In this document: positions 1-8,069 of the stretch, one piece after another
Layout of the letters: each line of letters begins with the position of its first letter
Position numbering within the stretch: the first letter of the stretch is position 1
Assembly: GCF_002159175.1 (NCBI RefSeq)
Contig: NZ_NFGZ01000001.1
Span: forward strand, 248,001 to 312,000
Source: Flavonifractor sp. An92
GTDB taxonomy: Bacteria > Bacillota > Clostridia > Oscillospirales > Oscillospiraceae
Length of the DNA stretch: 64,000 nucleotides
Reading direction: 5' to 3'
The notes under the pieces: model-generated
What the model saw: only the letters and a program-made list of their open reading frames with translations
The model's database searches: none
What the model was told of the DNA's origin: nothing
Made by a program: the position numbers and the translations under genes

Positions 1-425
1 GCCACGCCCTCATCGGTCTCGGTGACCTTGTAGCGGTACTCCAGCACCCAGCCCCGCTGTGCCCCCTTCTCCAGCGCCTGGGCGGCGTACTCCTCCACCT
101 CGTCCTCCGAGAGGGAGGCGATGGCGTCGGTGTTCATGCGGGTGACCTCATCCTTCCCGTCCAGCCAGACCATGAAAAAGCGGGTGCTGAAGCGGGTCTC
201 CGCCGTGATCACCTCCGCGTCGGAGAAGAGCGGGGCCGGCCGGTCCGACGGCTCAAAATCCGGGAACACGCCGTCGTTGGAGGAAATGGCGTCGGTGAGG
301 GTATCCATGGTGCGGTCCATCTGAGCCATGCTGAAGGCCGAGATGAGCACGAAAATGCCCACGAACACCAGGAAAATGGAGATCCCGCTGATAAATATAA
401 ATTTCCTGCGCAGCTCTTTGATCAT
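1..425 (-). CDS. Sensor histidine kinase, N-terminal part (cut by window edge)
   Basis: The reverse strand from 425 to the window edge is an open frame of 141 codons that starts ATG and shares an ATGA overlap with the stop of the response regulator upstream. It begins MIKELRRKF, followed by one hydrophobic segment at about residues 9-32, then an acidic extracytoplasmic region. This is the usual N-terminus of a membrane sensor kinase. The HAMP, HisKA and ATPase parts would lie outside the window, so the kinase call rests on the overlap with an OmpR-type regulator and the N-terminal layout. The signal it senses is unknown. Confidence 0.75.
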   Translation of the reverse strand, partial: MIKELRRKFIFISGISIFLVFVGIFVLISAFSMAQMDRTMDTLTDAISSNDGVFPDFEPSDRPAPLFSDAEVITAETRFSTRFFMVWLDGKDEVTRMNTDAIASLSEDEVEEYAAQALEKGAQRGWVLEYRYKVTETDEGV

Positions 426-1096
426 ACCCGGCACTCCAGCACGTAGCCCGCGTTGCGGACGAAGCGGATCTCCAGCGGCGCCTGGAGGGCGGCGATCTTT
501 TTCCGCAGGTTGGAGATGTGGACCCACACCACGCTGGAGTCCACATTGGTGTCCCAGCCCCACACGTGGGTCAGGAACCGCTCGGGGGGCAGGATGCGCC
601 CGGGGGCCTGCATCATCATCTCCAGGATCTGGAATTCCTTACCGCTCAGCGTCTGGACCTGGTCCCCCACGCTGAGCTGATAGGTGGCCCGGTCCAGGGT
701 CACCGGCCCCAGCGTCAGCAGGTCCGGCAGGTAGTTGTCCTTCCGCCGCAGCATGGCCCGCACCCGGGCCAGCAGCTCCGCGGTGGAAAAGGGCTTGGGC
801 AGATAGTCGTCCGCCCCCGCGTCCAAGCCCTCCACCCGCTGGGACACCTCCGAGCGGGCGGTGAGGAACAGGGCCGGTGTGGTCACGCCCTCCCGCCGCA
901 GGGTCTTGAGCACCTGGATGCCGTCCATGCCGGGCATCATGATGTCCAGCACCAGGCCGTCGTACTCCACCGACTGGCCGTGGAGGAGCGCCTCCTCCCC
1001 GGTGGTGACGCCGTCCACGCTGAATTTATTGCGTTCAAAAATGTGGGTCAGAGACTTGAGGAGCTTGGGGTCGTCCTCGGCGATCAACAGTCTCAT
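422..1096 (-). CDS. OmpR/PhoB-family response regulator
   Basis: Encodes 224 residues. The receiver domain (about 1-115) has the acidic pocket E7-D8-D9, the phospho-acceptor D51 in LDIMMPG, T79 in FLTAR and K101 in PKPF. A winged-helix DNA-binding domain follows (about 125-222), with the VWVHISNLRKKI recognition-helix region typical of OmpR proteins. A GGAGGTGAA ribosome binding site sits just upstream of the ATG. The gene overlaps the kinase downstream by four bases, so the two are translationally coupled and probably form one two-component system. Target genes cannot be read from the window. Confidence 0.93.
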   Translation of the reverse strand: MRLLIAEDDPKLLKSLTHIFERNKFSVDGVTTGEEALLHGQSVEYDGLVLDIMMPGMDGIQVLKTLRREGVTTPALFLTARSEVSQRVEGLDAGADDYLPKPFSTAELLARVRAMLRRKDNYLPDLLTLGPVTLDRATYQLSVGDQVQTLSGKEFQILEMMMQAPGRILPPERFLTHVWGWDTNVDSSVVWVHISNLRKKIAALQAPLEIRFVRNAGYVLECRV

Positions 1097-1330
1097 GGGT
1101 TCACCTCCATATCCGGCCGGGCATGGGTCCGCGGCCCGCCTTCAGCTTAGCATGCCGGCCTAAAGTCAGACTAAAGCCGCTGTCCTCCTCCCGGGGACAA
1201 AAAAATTTTTTGTCCTTTAGCGCGGATTTAGCATTCTGTGATACAATGGTGCATCGGAGCGGGGAAGGCATACCCCGCAGCGATACTCAGGTCCTGCGCA
1301 GGCGCGCCGGGACCGTAGGAGGAATGTCTC

Positions 1331-2104
1331 TTGGATGGACTCTGGTTTCAGGTCCTGATCTGTTTTCTGGCTGGCGCGGGCGCCGGCCTGGGCACCGGTT
1401 TTGCCGGCATGAGCGCCGCTACGGTGATCAGCCCCATGCTCCTCACCTTTCTGGACGTGCCGGCCTATGACGCCATCGGCATCGCCCTGGCCAGCGACGT
1501 GCTGGCCAGCGCCGTCAGCGCCCGCACCTACGCCCGCATCGGTGCGCTGGACCTGAAGAACGGAATCGTCATGATGTGCGGCGTACTGAGCATGACGGTG
1601 GTGGGCAGCTGGCTCTCCTCCTTCCTGCCCAACCACGCGCTGGGCGGGATCTCGGTGGTCATGCCCTTCTTCCTGGGGCTGAAATTCCTGATCTTCCCCG
1701 TCACCAAGCCCCGGCCCGACCGCGGCGGGCCCGGCGGGAAGCTGGTCCGCGGCGCTCTGGGCGGAGCCGCCATCGGCCTGGTCTGCGGCTTCTTCGGCGC
1801 GGGCGGAGGGATGATGATGCTCCTGGTGCTGACCGTGTTCCTGGGCTACGAGCTCAAGACCGCCGTGGGCACCAGCGTGTTCGTGATGACCTTCTCCGCC
1901 CTCACCGGCGCGGTCAGCCATTTTGCCCTGGGCTCCGCGCCCCGGCTGGATCTGCTGGTCCTGTGCGTGATCTTTACCCTGGTCTGGGCCCAGCTGGCCG
2001 CCAAGGTGGCCGCCCGGTCCGACCCGCTGCTGCTCAACCGCCTGACCGGTGTGATCCTCGTGCTCTTGAGTACGGTCCTGGTGGCCGTGCATTTTGCCGC
2101 CTGA
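1331..2104 (+). CDS. TauE/SafE-family sulfur-anion exporter
   Basis: A 257-residue polytopic membrane protein of the TauE/SafE (DUF81) family, which exports sulfite, sulfoacetate and related anions across the cytoplasmic membrane. It shows the two-fold repeat typical of the family, with glycine-rich segments (AGAGLGTGFAGMSAA near the N-terminus, GFFGAGGGMM near the middle). The start is most likely TTG, eight bases after AGGAGG. The next gene, 30 bases downstream on the same strand, encodes an arylsulfate sulfotransferase, so a role with sulfate or sulfite is plausible, but the substrate is inferred from family and context only. Confidence 0.85.
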   Translation: MDGLWFQVLICFLAGAGAGLGTGFAGMSAATVISPMLLTFLDVPAYDAIGIALASDVLASAVSARTYARIGALDLKNGIVMMCGVLSMTVVGSWLSSFLPNHALGGISVVMPFFLGLKFLIFPVTKPRPDRGGPGGKLVRGALGGAAIGLVCGFFGAGGGMMMLLVLTVFLGYELKTAVGTSVFVMTFSALTGAVSHFALGSAPRLDLLVLCVIFTLVWAQLAAKVAARSDPLLLNRLTGVILVLLSTVLVAVHFAA

Positions 2105-2134
2105 TCCCAAATGCAGGATGTTAGGAGAATCGTT

Positions 2135-3904
2135 ATGGCCGTAAAGGAAAAGAAAAAACGCAAGTTTGTGGTGGCCGCCATCCTGGTGGCCGTGGTCCTC
2201 GCCGTCTCCATTCCGGTGGTAGTGTTCCTGGTGTCCAAGGCCTTCACCGCCCAGGAACAGGTGGTGCGCACCGACTGGGCCTTTGACACCGGCGACATCA
2301 TCGAGGAGAGCCAGGAATTCCAGGTGGACATCACCCAGGCCAACCTGGGCGAAGGCCTGTACGCCCTGCAGCTGGTGCCCCAGGACATCGGCGACGAGGG
2401 CTTCACCTACTATGACCTGGACGTGCAGCAGCGGCTGGAGGGCGTGGTGGAGCATCTGAAATCCTCCATCGGCGCCTCCTGGTCCGCCACCCTCCCTCTG
2501 GCTATTTTAAATCCATATGGCACCGGAAGCAATGGGCTTTACCTGTATTTTGACACCGAGCTCGCTACTTCCGTGAGCTACACCATCCACGTGGACCGGG
2601 AGGGCATCTCCGACTTCACCGCCCAGGCCGCCGACGCCTCCGGCGAGGTCTACACCAAGACCCACGAATTCCAGATGATCGGCCTGGTGCCCGGCGAGAC
2701 CAACCAGGTCACGCTGACCGTCACCGACCGCTTCGGCGTCGCCCGGCAGCGGGTGTCCTTCACGGTGGAGATGCCGGAGAACACGTCCGGTTACGACACC
2801 ACGCTGGAAGTCACCCAGGGCGACTCCCAGCAGGCCCAGGCTAATGGGCTGTTCACCCTCATGCGGGTCAACGGCTATCTGGGCTATGGCTTCTTCTACG
2901 ACAACGACGGCGTGCTGCGCTATGAGATGGTGCTGGAGGGCTACGGACTGGACCGCATCCTCTTCGACGGCGATGAGCTGATCACCTGCGTCTCCTCCTC
3001 CAAGCTGGGCCGCATCAACGGCCTGGGCCAGGTCACCCAGGTGATCGATCTGGAGGGCTACGACCTGCACCACGACATCGGCATGGGCGCCGACGGGGAG
3101 CTGCTGGCGCTGGCCGAGGTACGGGGCGGCGAGACGGTGGAGGACCGGCTGCTCTCCATCGATCTGGAGACCGGCGCGGTCACGGAACTGCTGGATTTCA
3201 GCCAGCTCCTGGAGCCCTACTTCTCCATGACCCGGCCGGTGGGCGTGTCGGACGACTTCTTCTGGCAGGCCGGCGAGTGGGACTGGATCCATCTCAACAG
3301 CCTGCAGTATATGCCGGAGGATGACAGCCTCATCGTCTCCTCCCGGGAGACCTCCACCATCCTCAAGGTCCGTGACCTCCACGGTCAGCCGGAGATCGAC
3401 TGGCTGGCCGGCGATGAGCGCTTCTGGGAGGACACCCCCTACGCCGACGCCTGCCTCACCCAGGAGGGCGATTTCGTGCCCCAGTACGGCCAGCACTGTG
3501 TGGAATTCTACGCCGACGGCGAGGAGGAGGGCGTCTACTACCTCTCCCTCTTCAACAACAACTACTGGTCCCTCAACAGCCGGGATTTTGAGCTGGAGGT
3601 GGCCGACTCGGTGGGCACCCAGCTCTACGGCTCCGGCGAAGAGGCCAGCCAGGTCTACATCTACCGTATCGATGAAAACGCCCGCACCTTCTCCCTGGAG
3701 GACAGCTTTGACGTGCCCTACTCCAGCATCGTCTCCAACGGCTCCCTGTGCGGGACGTCGGGGAACTGGGTGGTCAACAGCGGCGTGGCCATGGTGTTCG
3801 GCGAGTACGACGCCGACGGCGTCCTGATCCGGGAGTACAAATACGATTGCACCATGCAGAATTACCGCACCTTCAAGTACGACATGTCCCCCTGGTTCCG
3901 CTGA
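2135..3904 (+). CDS. Membrane-anchored arylsulfate sulfotransferase (ASST/AssT family)
   Basis: A 589-residue protein. The start is the ATG after TAGGAG, not an upstream ATG at 2111. An uncleaved-looking hydrophobic segment at about residues 11-33 after a Lys-rich start suggests an outward-facing anchored enzyme. AssT enzymes move sulfate from a phenolic sulfate ester to another phenol without PAPS, through a sulfo-histidine. Residues matching the E. coli AssT active site are visible: H312/H313 in DLHHDIG, H386 in IHLNSL, R404 in SSRETS (the same 18-residue spacing as H356-R374) and H454 in YGQHCVE. An ASST N-terminal domain (about 40-220) precedes the propeller. It follows a TauE/SafE gene and is followed by a strong terminator. 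Confidence 0.88.
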   Translation: MAVKEKKKRKFVVAAILVAVVLAVSIPVVVFLVSKAFTAQEQVVRTDWAFDTGDIIEESQEFQVDITQANLGEGLYALQLVPQDIGDEGFTYYDLDVQQRLEGVVEHLKSSIGASWSATLPLAILNPYGTGSNGLYLYFDTELATSVSYTIHVDREGISDFTAQAADASGEVYTKTHEFQMIGLVPGETNQVTLTVTDRFGVARQRVSFTVEMPENTSGYDTTLEVTQGDSQQAQANGLFTLMRVNGYLGYGFFYDNDGVLRYEMVLEGYGLDRILFDGDELITCVSSSKLGRINGLGQVTQVIDLEGYDLHHDIGMGADGELLALAEVRGGETVEDRLLSIDLETGAVTELLDFSQLLEPYFSMTRPVGVSDDFFWQAGEWDWIHLNSLQYMPEDDSLIVSSRETSTILKVRDLHGQPEIDWLAGDERFWEDTPYADACLTQEGDFVPQYGQHCVEFYADGEEEGVYYLSLFNNNYWSLNSRDFELEVADSVGTQLYGSGEEASQVYIYRIDENARTFSLEDSFDVPYSSIVSNGSLCGTSGNWVVNSGVAMVFGEYDADGVLIREYKYDCTMQNYRTFKYDMSPWFR

Positions 3905-3925
3905 TCCCCCATCCAGGTACAAAAA

Positions 3926-3962
3926 GACACCCTCTGTGTGAAACAGAGGGTGTCTTTTTTTC
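3926..3962. terminator. Bidirectional intrinsic terminator
   Basis: A 12-bp perfect stem (GACACCCTCTGT at 3926-3937 with its complement at 3943-3954, 5-base loop) is followed by T8 and preceded by A5. It can stop both the sulfotransferase transcript and the converging peptide-transporter operon. Confidence 0.9.
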
Positions 3963-3973
3963 GCAAGGATTCG

Positions 3974-4945
3974 TTAAGCCTGTCCGGGCTGCACCAGATG
4001 GCAGGCCACATAGTGGCCGGGGCGCACCTCCTGGAGGGGCGGCACGCTCTGGTGGCACTGCTCGCAGGCCACCGGGCAGCGGGTGCAGAAGGCGCAGCCC
4101 TTGGGCTTGTTGATGGGGCTGGGCACGTCGCCGGAGATGATCTGCCGGGTCTTTTGGGCCTCCTTGTCGGGGTCCGGGATGGGCACCGCCGACAAGAGCG
4201 CCTTGGAGTAGGGATGGAGGGTGTGGCTGTACAGCTCGTCGCTGCTGGCCAGCTCCACCACGCTGCCCAGATACATCACCGCGATGCGGTCGGAGATATA
4301 CTTGACAATATTCAGGTCGTGGGCGATGAACAGGTACGTCAGGCCCATCTCCTCCTGAAGGCGGCGCAGGAGGTTGATGACCTGGGCCTGGATGGACACG
4401 TCCAGCGCGGAAATGGGCTCGTCGCACACGATGAACTCAGGCTGGATGGCCAGAGCCCGGGCGATGCCGATGCGCTGGCGCTGGCCGCCGGAGAACTCGT
4501 GGGGGAAGCGGTTGGCGTGCTCCCGGTTCAGACCCACGATGTCCAGCAGGCGGGCCACCCGCTCCTGGCGCTCCTTGGCGTCGTACATCTTGTGGATGAC
4601 CATGCCCTCTTCAATGATGGAGCCGACGGTCATGCGGGAGTCCAGGGAGGCATAGGGGTCCTGGAACACGATCTGGGCCTTCTTGGCGAAGTGGAAGCGG
4701 TCCTTCTTGCTGTGGAGGTCCAGCTCCTTGCCGTCATAGATCAGCTTGCCCTTGGTGGGGCGGTAAATACCCATCATGGTGCGGCCCAGGGTGGACTTGC
4801 CGCAGCCGGACTCGCCCACCAGGCCCATGGTCTCGCCCCGGCGGATGTCCAGGGTCACGTTCTCCACGGCGTGCAGGGTGCGTCCGCCGCTGACTTTAAA
4901 ATACTTACACAGGCCTTCCGCCCGGATCAATACGTCATTGCTCAT
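3974..4945 (-). CDS. Peptide ABC transporter ATPase, OppF/DppF type
   Basis: A 323-residue nucleotide-binding subunit counted from the ATG at 4945 (a GTG three codons earlier is possible). It has Walker [10 protein letters not shown] near residues 44-52, signature LSGGQ-type [12 protein letters not shown], Walker B FIVCDEP, and a C-terminal Cys-rich oligopeptide-transporter extension ([15 protein letters not shown]) known from OppF/DppF. It powers uptake of peptides together with the OppD-type partner, whose stop it overlaps by 11 bases. It is the last gene of a five-gene operon. Confidence 0.93.
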   Translation of the reverse strand: MSNDVLIRAEGLCKYFKVSGGRTLHAVENVTLDIRRGETMGLVGESGCGKSTLGRTMMGIYRPTKGKLIYDGKELDLHSKKDRFHFAKKAQIVFQDPYASLDSRMTVGSIIEEGMVIHKMYDAKERQERVARLLDIVGLNREHANRFPHEFSGGQRQRIGIARALAIQPEFIVCDEPISALDVSIQAQVINLLRRLQEEMGLTYLFIAHDLNIVKYISDRIAVMYLGSVVELASSDELYSHTLHPYSKALLSAVPIPDPDKEAQKTRQIISGDVPSPINKPKGCAFCTRCPVACEQCHQSVPPLQEVRPGHYVACHLVQPGQA

Positions 4946-5951
4946 CCTTCTCACCTCTCTCCTGGGCAGGGGGACAGTCGGGATGGAGCAGCCAGCAGCT
5001 GGCGCAGTGCCCCTCGCTCACCTGGAACTCGGGGGGCTGCTCCTCCAGACAGATCTGCATGCAGTGCTTGCAGCGGGCGGCGAAGGCGCAGCCCACCGGC
5101 GGATTGAGCAGATCGGGGGGAGTACCGGGGATGGCCGTGAGCGTCTCATCCTTGGTGGTCTCGGGGGAGGGCAGGCTCTTGAGCAGAGCCTGGGTATAGG
5201 GGTGGCTGTTGCGGTAGAAGATGTCCTGGACGGTGCCGGTCTCCACCACCTTGCCGGCGTACATCACCGCCACCCGATCGGCCACGCCGGCCACCACGCC
5301 CAGGTCATGGGTGATGAGGATGATGGCGGTGTTGATTTTCTCCTTCAGCTCCACCAGCAGGTCCATGATCTGGGCCTGGATGGTCACGTCCAGAGCGGTG
5401 GTGGGCTCGTCGGCGATGAGGAGCTTGGGGTCGCAGGACAGGGCCATGGCGATCATGGCGCGCTGGCGCATGCCGCCGGAGTACTCGTGGGGATACTGCT
5501 TGGCGCGCTCCTCGGGGTTGGGGATGTTGACCTGCTTGAGGCAGCGGATGGCCTCTTCCTTGGCCTCGGCCCGGGAGAGGTTCCGGTGGAGCTTGATGGC
5601 CTCCACGATCTGCTTGCCCACCTGGGTGGTGGGGTTCATACAGGTCATGGGGTCCTGGAAGATCATGGACACTTCCTTGCCCCGGATCTTCTGCATCTCC
5701 CGCTCGCTGGCCTTGACGATGTCATGGCCGGCCAGGTCGATGGCGCCCGACACGATGCGGGCGGGGGGCATGGGGTTGAGCTTCATGATGGTCTGGGCGG
5801 TGACCGACTTTCCGCAGCCGGATTCGCCCACAATGGCCAGCACTTCGCCCTCGTCCACATGGAGGGTCACGCCGCGGACGGCCTTGACCTCTCCGGCGTA
5901 GGTGTCGAAGGAGACGTGCAGGTCCTGGATATCAAGTACACGGTTGGCCAT
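4935..5951 (-). CDS. Peptide ABC transporter ATPase, OppD/DppD type
   Basis: A 338-residue ATPase with Walker A GESGCGKS (about 37-45), signature EYSGGMRQRA, Walker B LLIADEP and the switch His in ITHDLG. The C-terminal region has the Cys-containing oligopeptide-transporter domain (VGCAFAARCKHC). Pairs with the OppF-type subunit. The ATG follows GGAGGTGATCC. Six bases separate it from the permease gene upstream. Confidence 0.93.
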   Translation of the reverse strand: MANRVLDIQDLHVSFDTYAGEVKAVRGVTLHVDEGEVLAIVGESGCGKSVTAQTIMKLNPMPPARIVSGAIDLAGHDIVKASEREMQKIRGKEVSMIFQDPMTCMNPTTQVGKQIVEAIKLHRNLSRAEAKEEAIRCLKQVNIPNPEERAKQYPHEYSGGMRQRAMIAMALSCDPKLLIADEPTTALDVTIQAQIMDLLVELKEKINTAIILITHDLGVVAGVADRVAVMYAGKVVETGTVQDIFYRNSHPYTQALLKSLPSPETTKDETLTAIPGTPPDLLNPPVGCAFAARCKHCMQICLEEQPPEFQVSEGHCASCWLLHPDCPPAQERGEKDEQ

Positions 5952-5957
5952 TTGGGA

Positions 5958-6911
5958 TCACCTCCGGAGTTTGGGATCGAAGGCATCGCGCAGACCATCG
6001 CCGAACAGGTTGAAGGCCAGCATGGTCAGGCTGATGCAGACGGCAGGAATGATGAGCTGGGAGGGGTACAGGCGGAAATTCTGGATACCCAGCTGGGCCA
6101 GAGAGCCCCAGGAGCACAGAGGCGGGCGGATGCCCAGGCCCAGGTAGCTCAGATAGGCCTCGGAGAAGATGGCGGAGGGGATGGACAGGGTGACGCGCAC
6201 GATCATCACGGACAGGGTGTTGGGCAGCAGGTGCTTGGCGATCATCCGCCCGGTGCTGGCGCCCATGGCCTCAGCCGCCGCGATGAACTCCTGCTGCTTG
6301 AGGGCCACCACCTGGCCGCGGACCAGACGGGCCATGGGGATCCATCCCACCAGCGAGTAGGCCACGATGATGGTGATGATGCCGGGAGGCATGACCAGCA
6401 TGAGGAGAATGACGATCATCAGGTAGGGGATGCCGTTGATGATCTCCAGAATACGCATGAGGATGATGTCCAGCGTGCCGCCGAAGTAGCCCGAGATACC
6501 GCCGTAGATGGCGCCCAGGAAGAAGTCCACGATGGCGCTGGCGAAGGCGATGATGAGGGAGACCCGGCCGCCCATCCAGATGCGGGTGAAGATATCACGG
6601 CCCAGGGTGTCGGTGCCGAAGAGGTGCACATGGCCGTTTCCGGCGCTCTGGGCGTCGTTACAGACAGTGCCGATGGGGGCGTCGGTGTGGCCGTAGTGCT
6701 GCTCCTGATACTCAAAGGGAGAGAGGATGGGAGCGAAGATGGAGAAGACGAGCATGATGAACACAATCACCACGCACAGCATGGCTACCCGGTTGCTCAC
6801 CAGACGGCGCATAGCGTCCTGCAGGAAGGTGACGCTGGGGCGGCTGATGGCCTCGCGGTCATGGGCATTCTCACCCACATGGGCAAATCGTTCTTTTGCA
6901 ATGTGTGCCAT
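5958..6911 (-). CDS. Peptide ABC transporter permease, OppC/DppC type
   Basis: A 317-residue inner-membrane subunit. It has the N-terminal OppC segment with one hydrophobic helix (about 40-60), then the BPD_transp_1 domain with the EAA loop EFIAAAEAMGASTGRMIAKH, which contacts the ATPases. Three bases separate it from the OppB-type gene. The start follows GGAGGACTGATCG. Confidence 0.93.
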   Translation of the reverse strand: MAHIAKERFAHVGENAHDREAISRPSVTFLQDAMRRLVSNRVAMLCVVIVFIMLVFSIFAPILSPFEYQEQHYGHTDAPIGTVCNDAQSAGNGHVHLFGTDTLGRDIFTRIWMGGRVSLIIAFASAIVDFFLGAIYGGISGYFGGTLDIILMRILEIINGIPYLMIVILLMLVMPPGIITIIVAYSLVGWIPMARLVRGQVVALKQQEFIAAAEAMGASTGRMIAKHLLPNTLSVMIVRVTLSIPSAIFSEAYLSYLGLGIRPPLCSWGSLAQLGIQNFRLYPSQLIIPAVCISLTMLAFNLFGDGLRDAFDPKLRR

Positions 6912-6914
6912 CGA

Positions 6915-7835
6915 TCAGTCCTCCAGTTTGACGCGGGGGTCCACCACGCCGTAGAGCAGATCCACAACCAGCGTGCACAGGATCAGCAGCGCGCCGTAGA
7001 AGATCGTCGTACCGGAAATCATGGTAAAATCCTTATCCTTGATACTCGTAACAAAGTATTTGCCCAGACCGGGGATGTTGAAGATACTCTCCACCACGAA
7101 GGAGCCGGTGAACACGGCGGCCACGGTGGGGCCGATGATGGTGATGACCGGCATGATGGCGTTGCGCAGCGCGTGGCGCCAGAGGATCATGCTCTGGGAC
7201 AAACCTTTGGCTTTTGCCGTCTTGATATAGTCCTGGCTGAGCACGTCCAGCATGCTGGTGCGCATCAGTCGGGAGATGGTGGCCAGGGAGCTCATGCCCA
7301 GCGCGAAGGAGGGCAGCAGGGTCTGGGCAAAGGTGCCCCAACCCTGCACCGGCACCAGCCGGAGCTTCACGGCCAGGAAGTATTGGAGCAGTGCGCCCAG
7401 AATGAAGCTGGGCACCGACACGCCCACAATGGCGATGAACATGGACAGCGAGTCGGTAATGCTGCCGCGTTTCACGGCGGCCACCGCGCCCAGCAGGATA
7501 CCTGCGATCATGGCGAAGAGGATGGCCCGTGCTCCCAGGTCCATGGAGATGGGGAAGGAACTCAGAATGATCTCGTTGACCGAGCGGTTCTCGTAGCTGA
7601 TGGAGACGCCCAGGTCGCCCCGGACACAGTTGCCCAGGAAAATAAAGTACTGCACGATCGGGGGCTTATCCAGACCGTACTTGGCCTCCATATTGGCCAG
7701 GGTGGTGGGCGACGGAGTCTTGTCGCCGATAAAGGGATCGCCCGGAAGGGCGCGCATCATGAAAAAGGTCAGCGTAATGAGTACGAAAAGCGTCAGAATG
7801 CCGTAGGCAATACGCTTCAACACATAGCGCAGCAA
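6915..7835 (-). CDS. Peptide ABC transporter permease, OppB/DppB type
   Basis: A 306-residue permease with the usual N-terminal helix (about 9-30) and a six-helix BPD_transp_1 domain. The EAA loop reads YIKTAKAKGLSQSMILWRHA, and the C-terminus is YGVVDPRVKLED, a very common OppB ending. The start appears to be TTG, eight bases after GGAGGGAGATCC. It is separated from the binding-protein gene by 234 bases that hold strong hairpins. Confidence 0.93.
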   Translation of the reverse strand: MLRYVLKRIAYGILTLFVLITLTFFMMRALPGDPFIGDKTPSPTTLANMEAKYGLDKPPIVQYFIFLGNCVRGDLGVSISYENRSVNEIILSSFPISMDLGARAILFAMIAGILLGAVAAVKRGSITDSLSMFIAIVGVSVPSFILGALLQYFLAVKLRLVPVQGWGTFAQTLLPSFALGMSSLATISRLMRTSMLDVLSQDYIKTAKAKGLSQSMILWRHALRNAIMPVITIIGPTVAAVFTGSFVVESIFNIPGLGKYFVTSIKDKDFTMISGTTIFYGALLILCTLVVDLLYGVVDPRVKLED

Positions 7836-7869
7836 AGGATCTCCCTCCTTCTAAGATTCTTACAGAGGA

Positions 7870-7912
7870 GCGCCATGCGGGCGGGTATAGAAACTCCCGC
7901 ACCGCATGGCGC
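7870..7912 (-). promoter_or_regulatory. Long hairpin between the binding-protein and permease genes
   Basis: GCGCCATGCGG (7870-7880) pairs with 7902-7912 and GCGGG (7881-7885) pairs with 7896-7900, giving a 16-bp stem with one bulge and a 10-base loop, with no T-run on the reverse strand. A second inverted repeat, GAATCAC at 8005-8011 with GTGATTC at 8034-8040, lies nearer the binding-protein stop. Such structures between opp genes are usually RNA-stability or partial read-through elements that keep the binding protein in excess of the permeases. That role is inferred here. Confidence 0.55.
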
Positions 7913-8069
7913 ATCAAGTGGAATCGCGGATTCCAAGGCCCGGCCGGTATCAAAGCCGGACGGCCGGTCATAGGGCGGCTATGCCCCGAAATACGGGTTT
8001 GGGTGAATCACAGCACGGAGACCGGTCATCACCGTGATTCCTGTTATCCAAATTTGCCCGCTATCTGGC

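Noticed and set aside
1217-2455. Long open frames opposite real genes, for example on the reverse strand here and at 4776-7973 (+), 8034-9953 (+), 32122-35331 (+), 35364-38558 (+) and 61705-63840 (-)
   Set aside because: They lie antisense to well-supported genes, have the repetitive His/Gly/Gln-rich composition of GC-rich shadow frames, and lack ribosome binding sites and family motifs.
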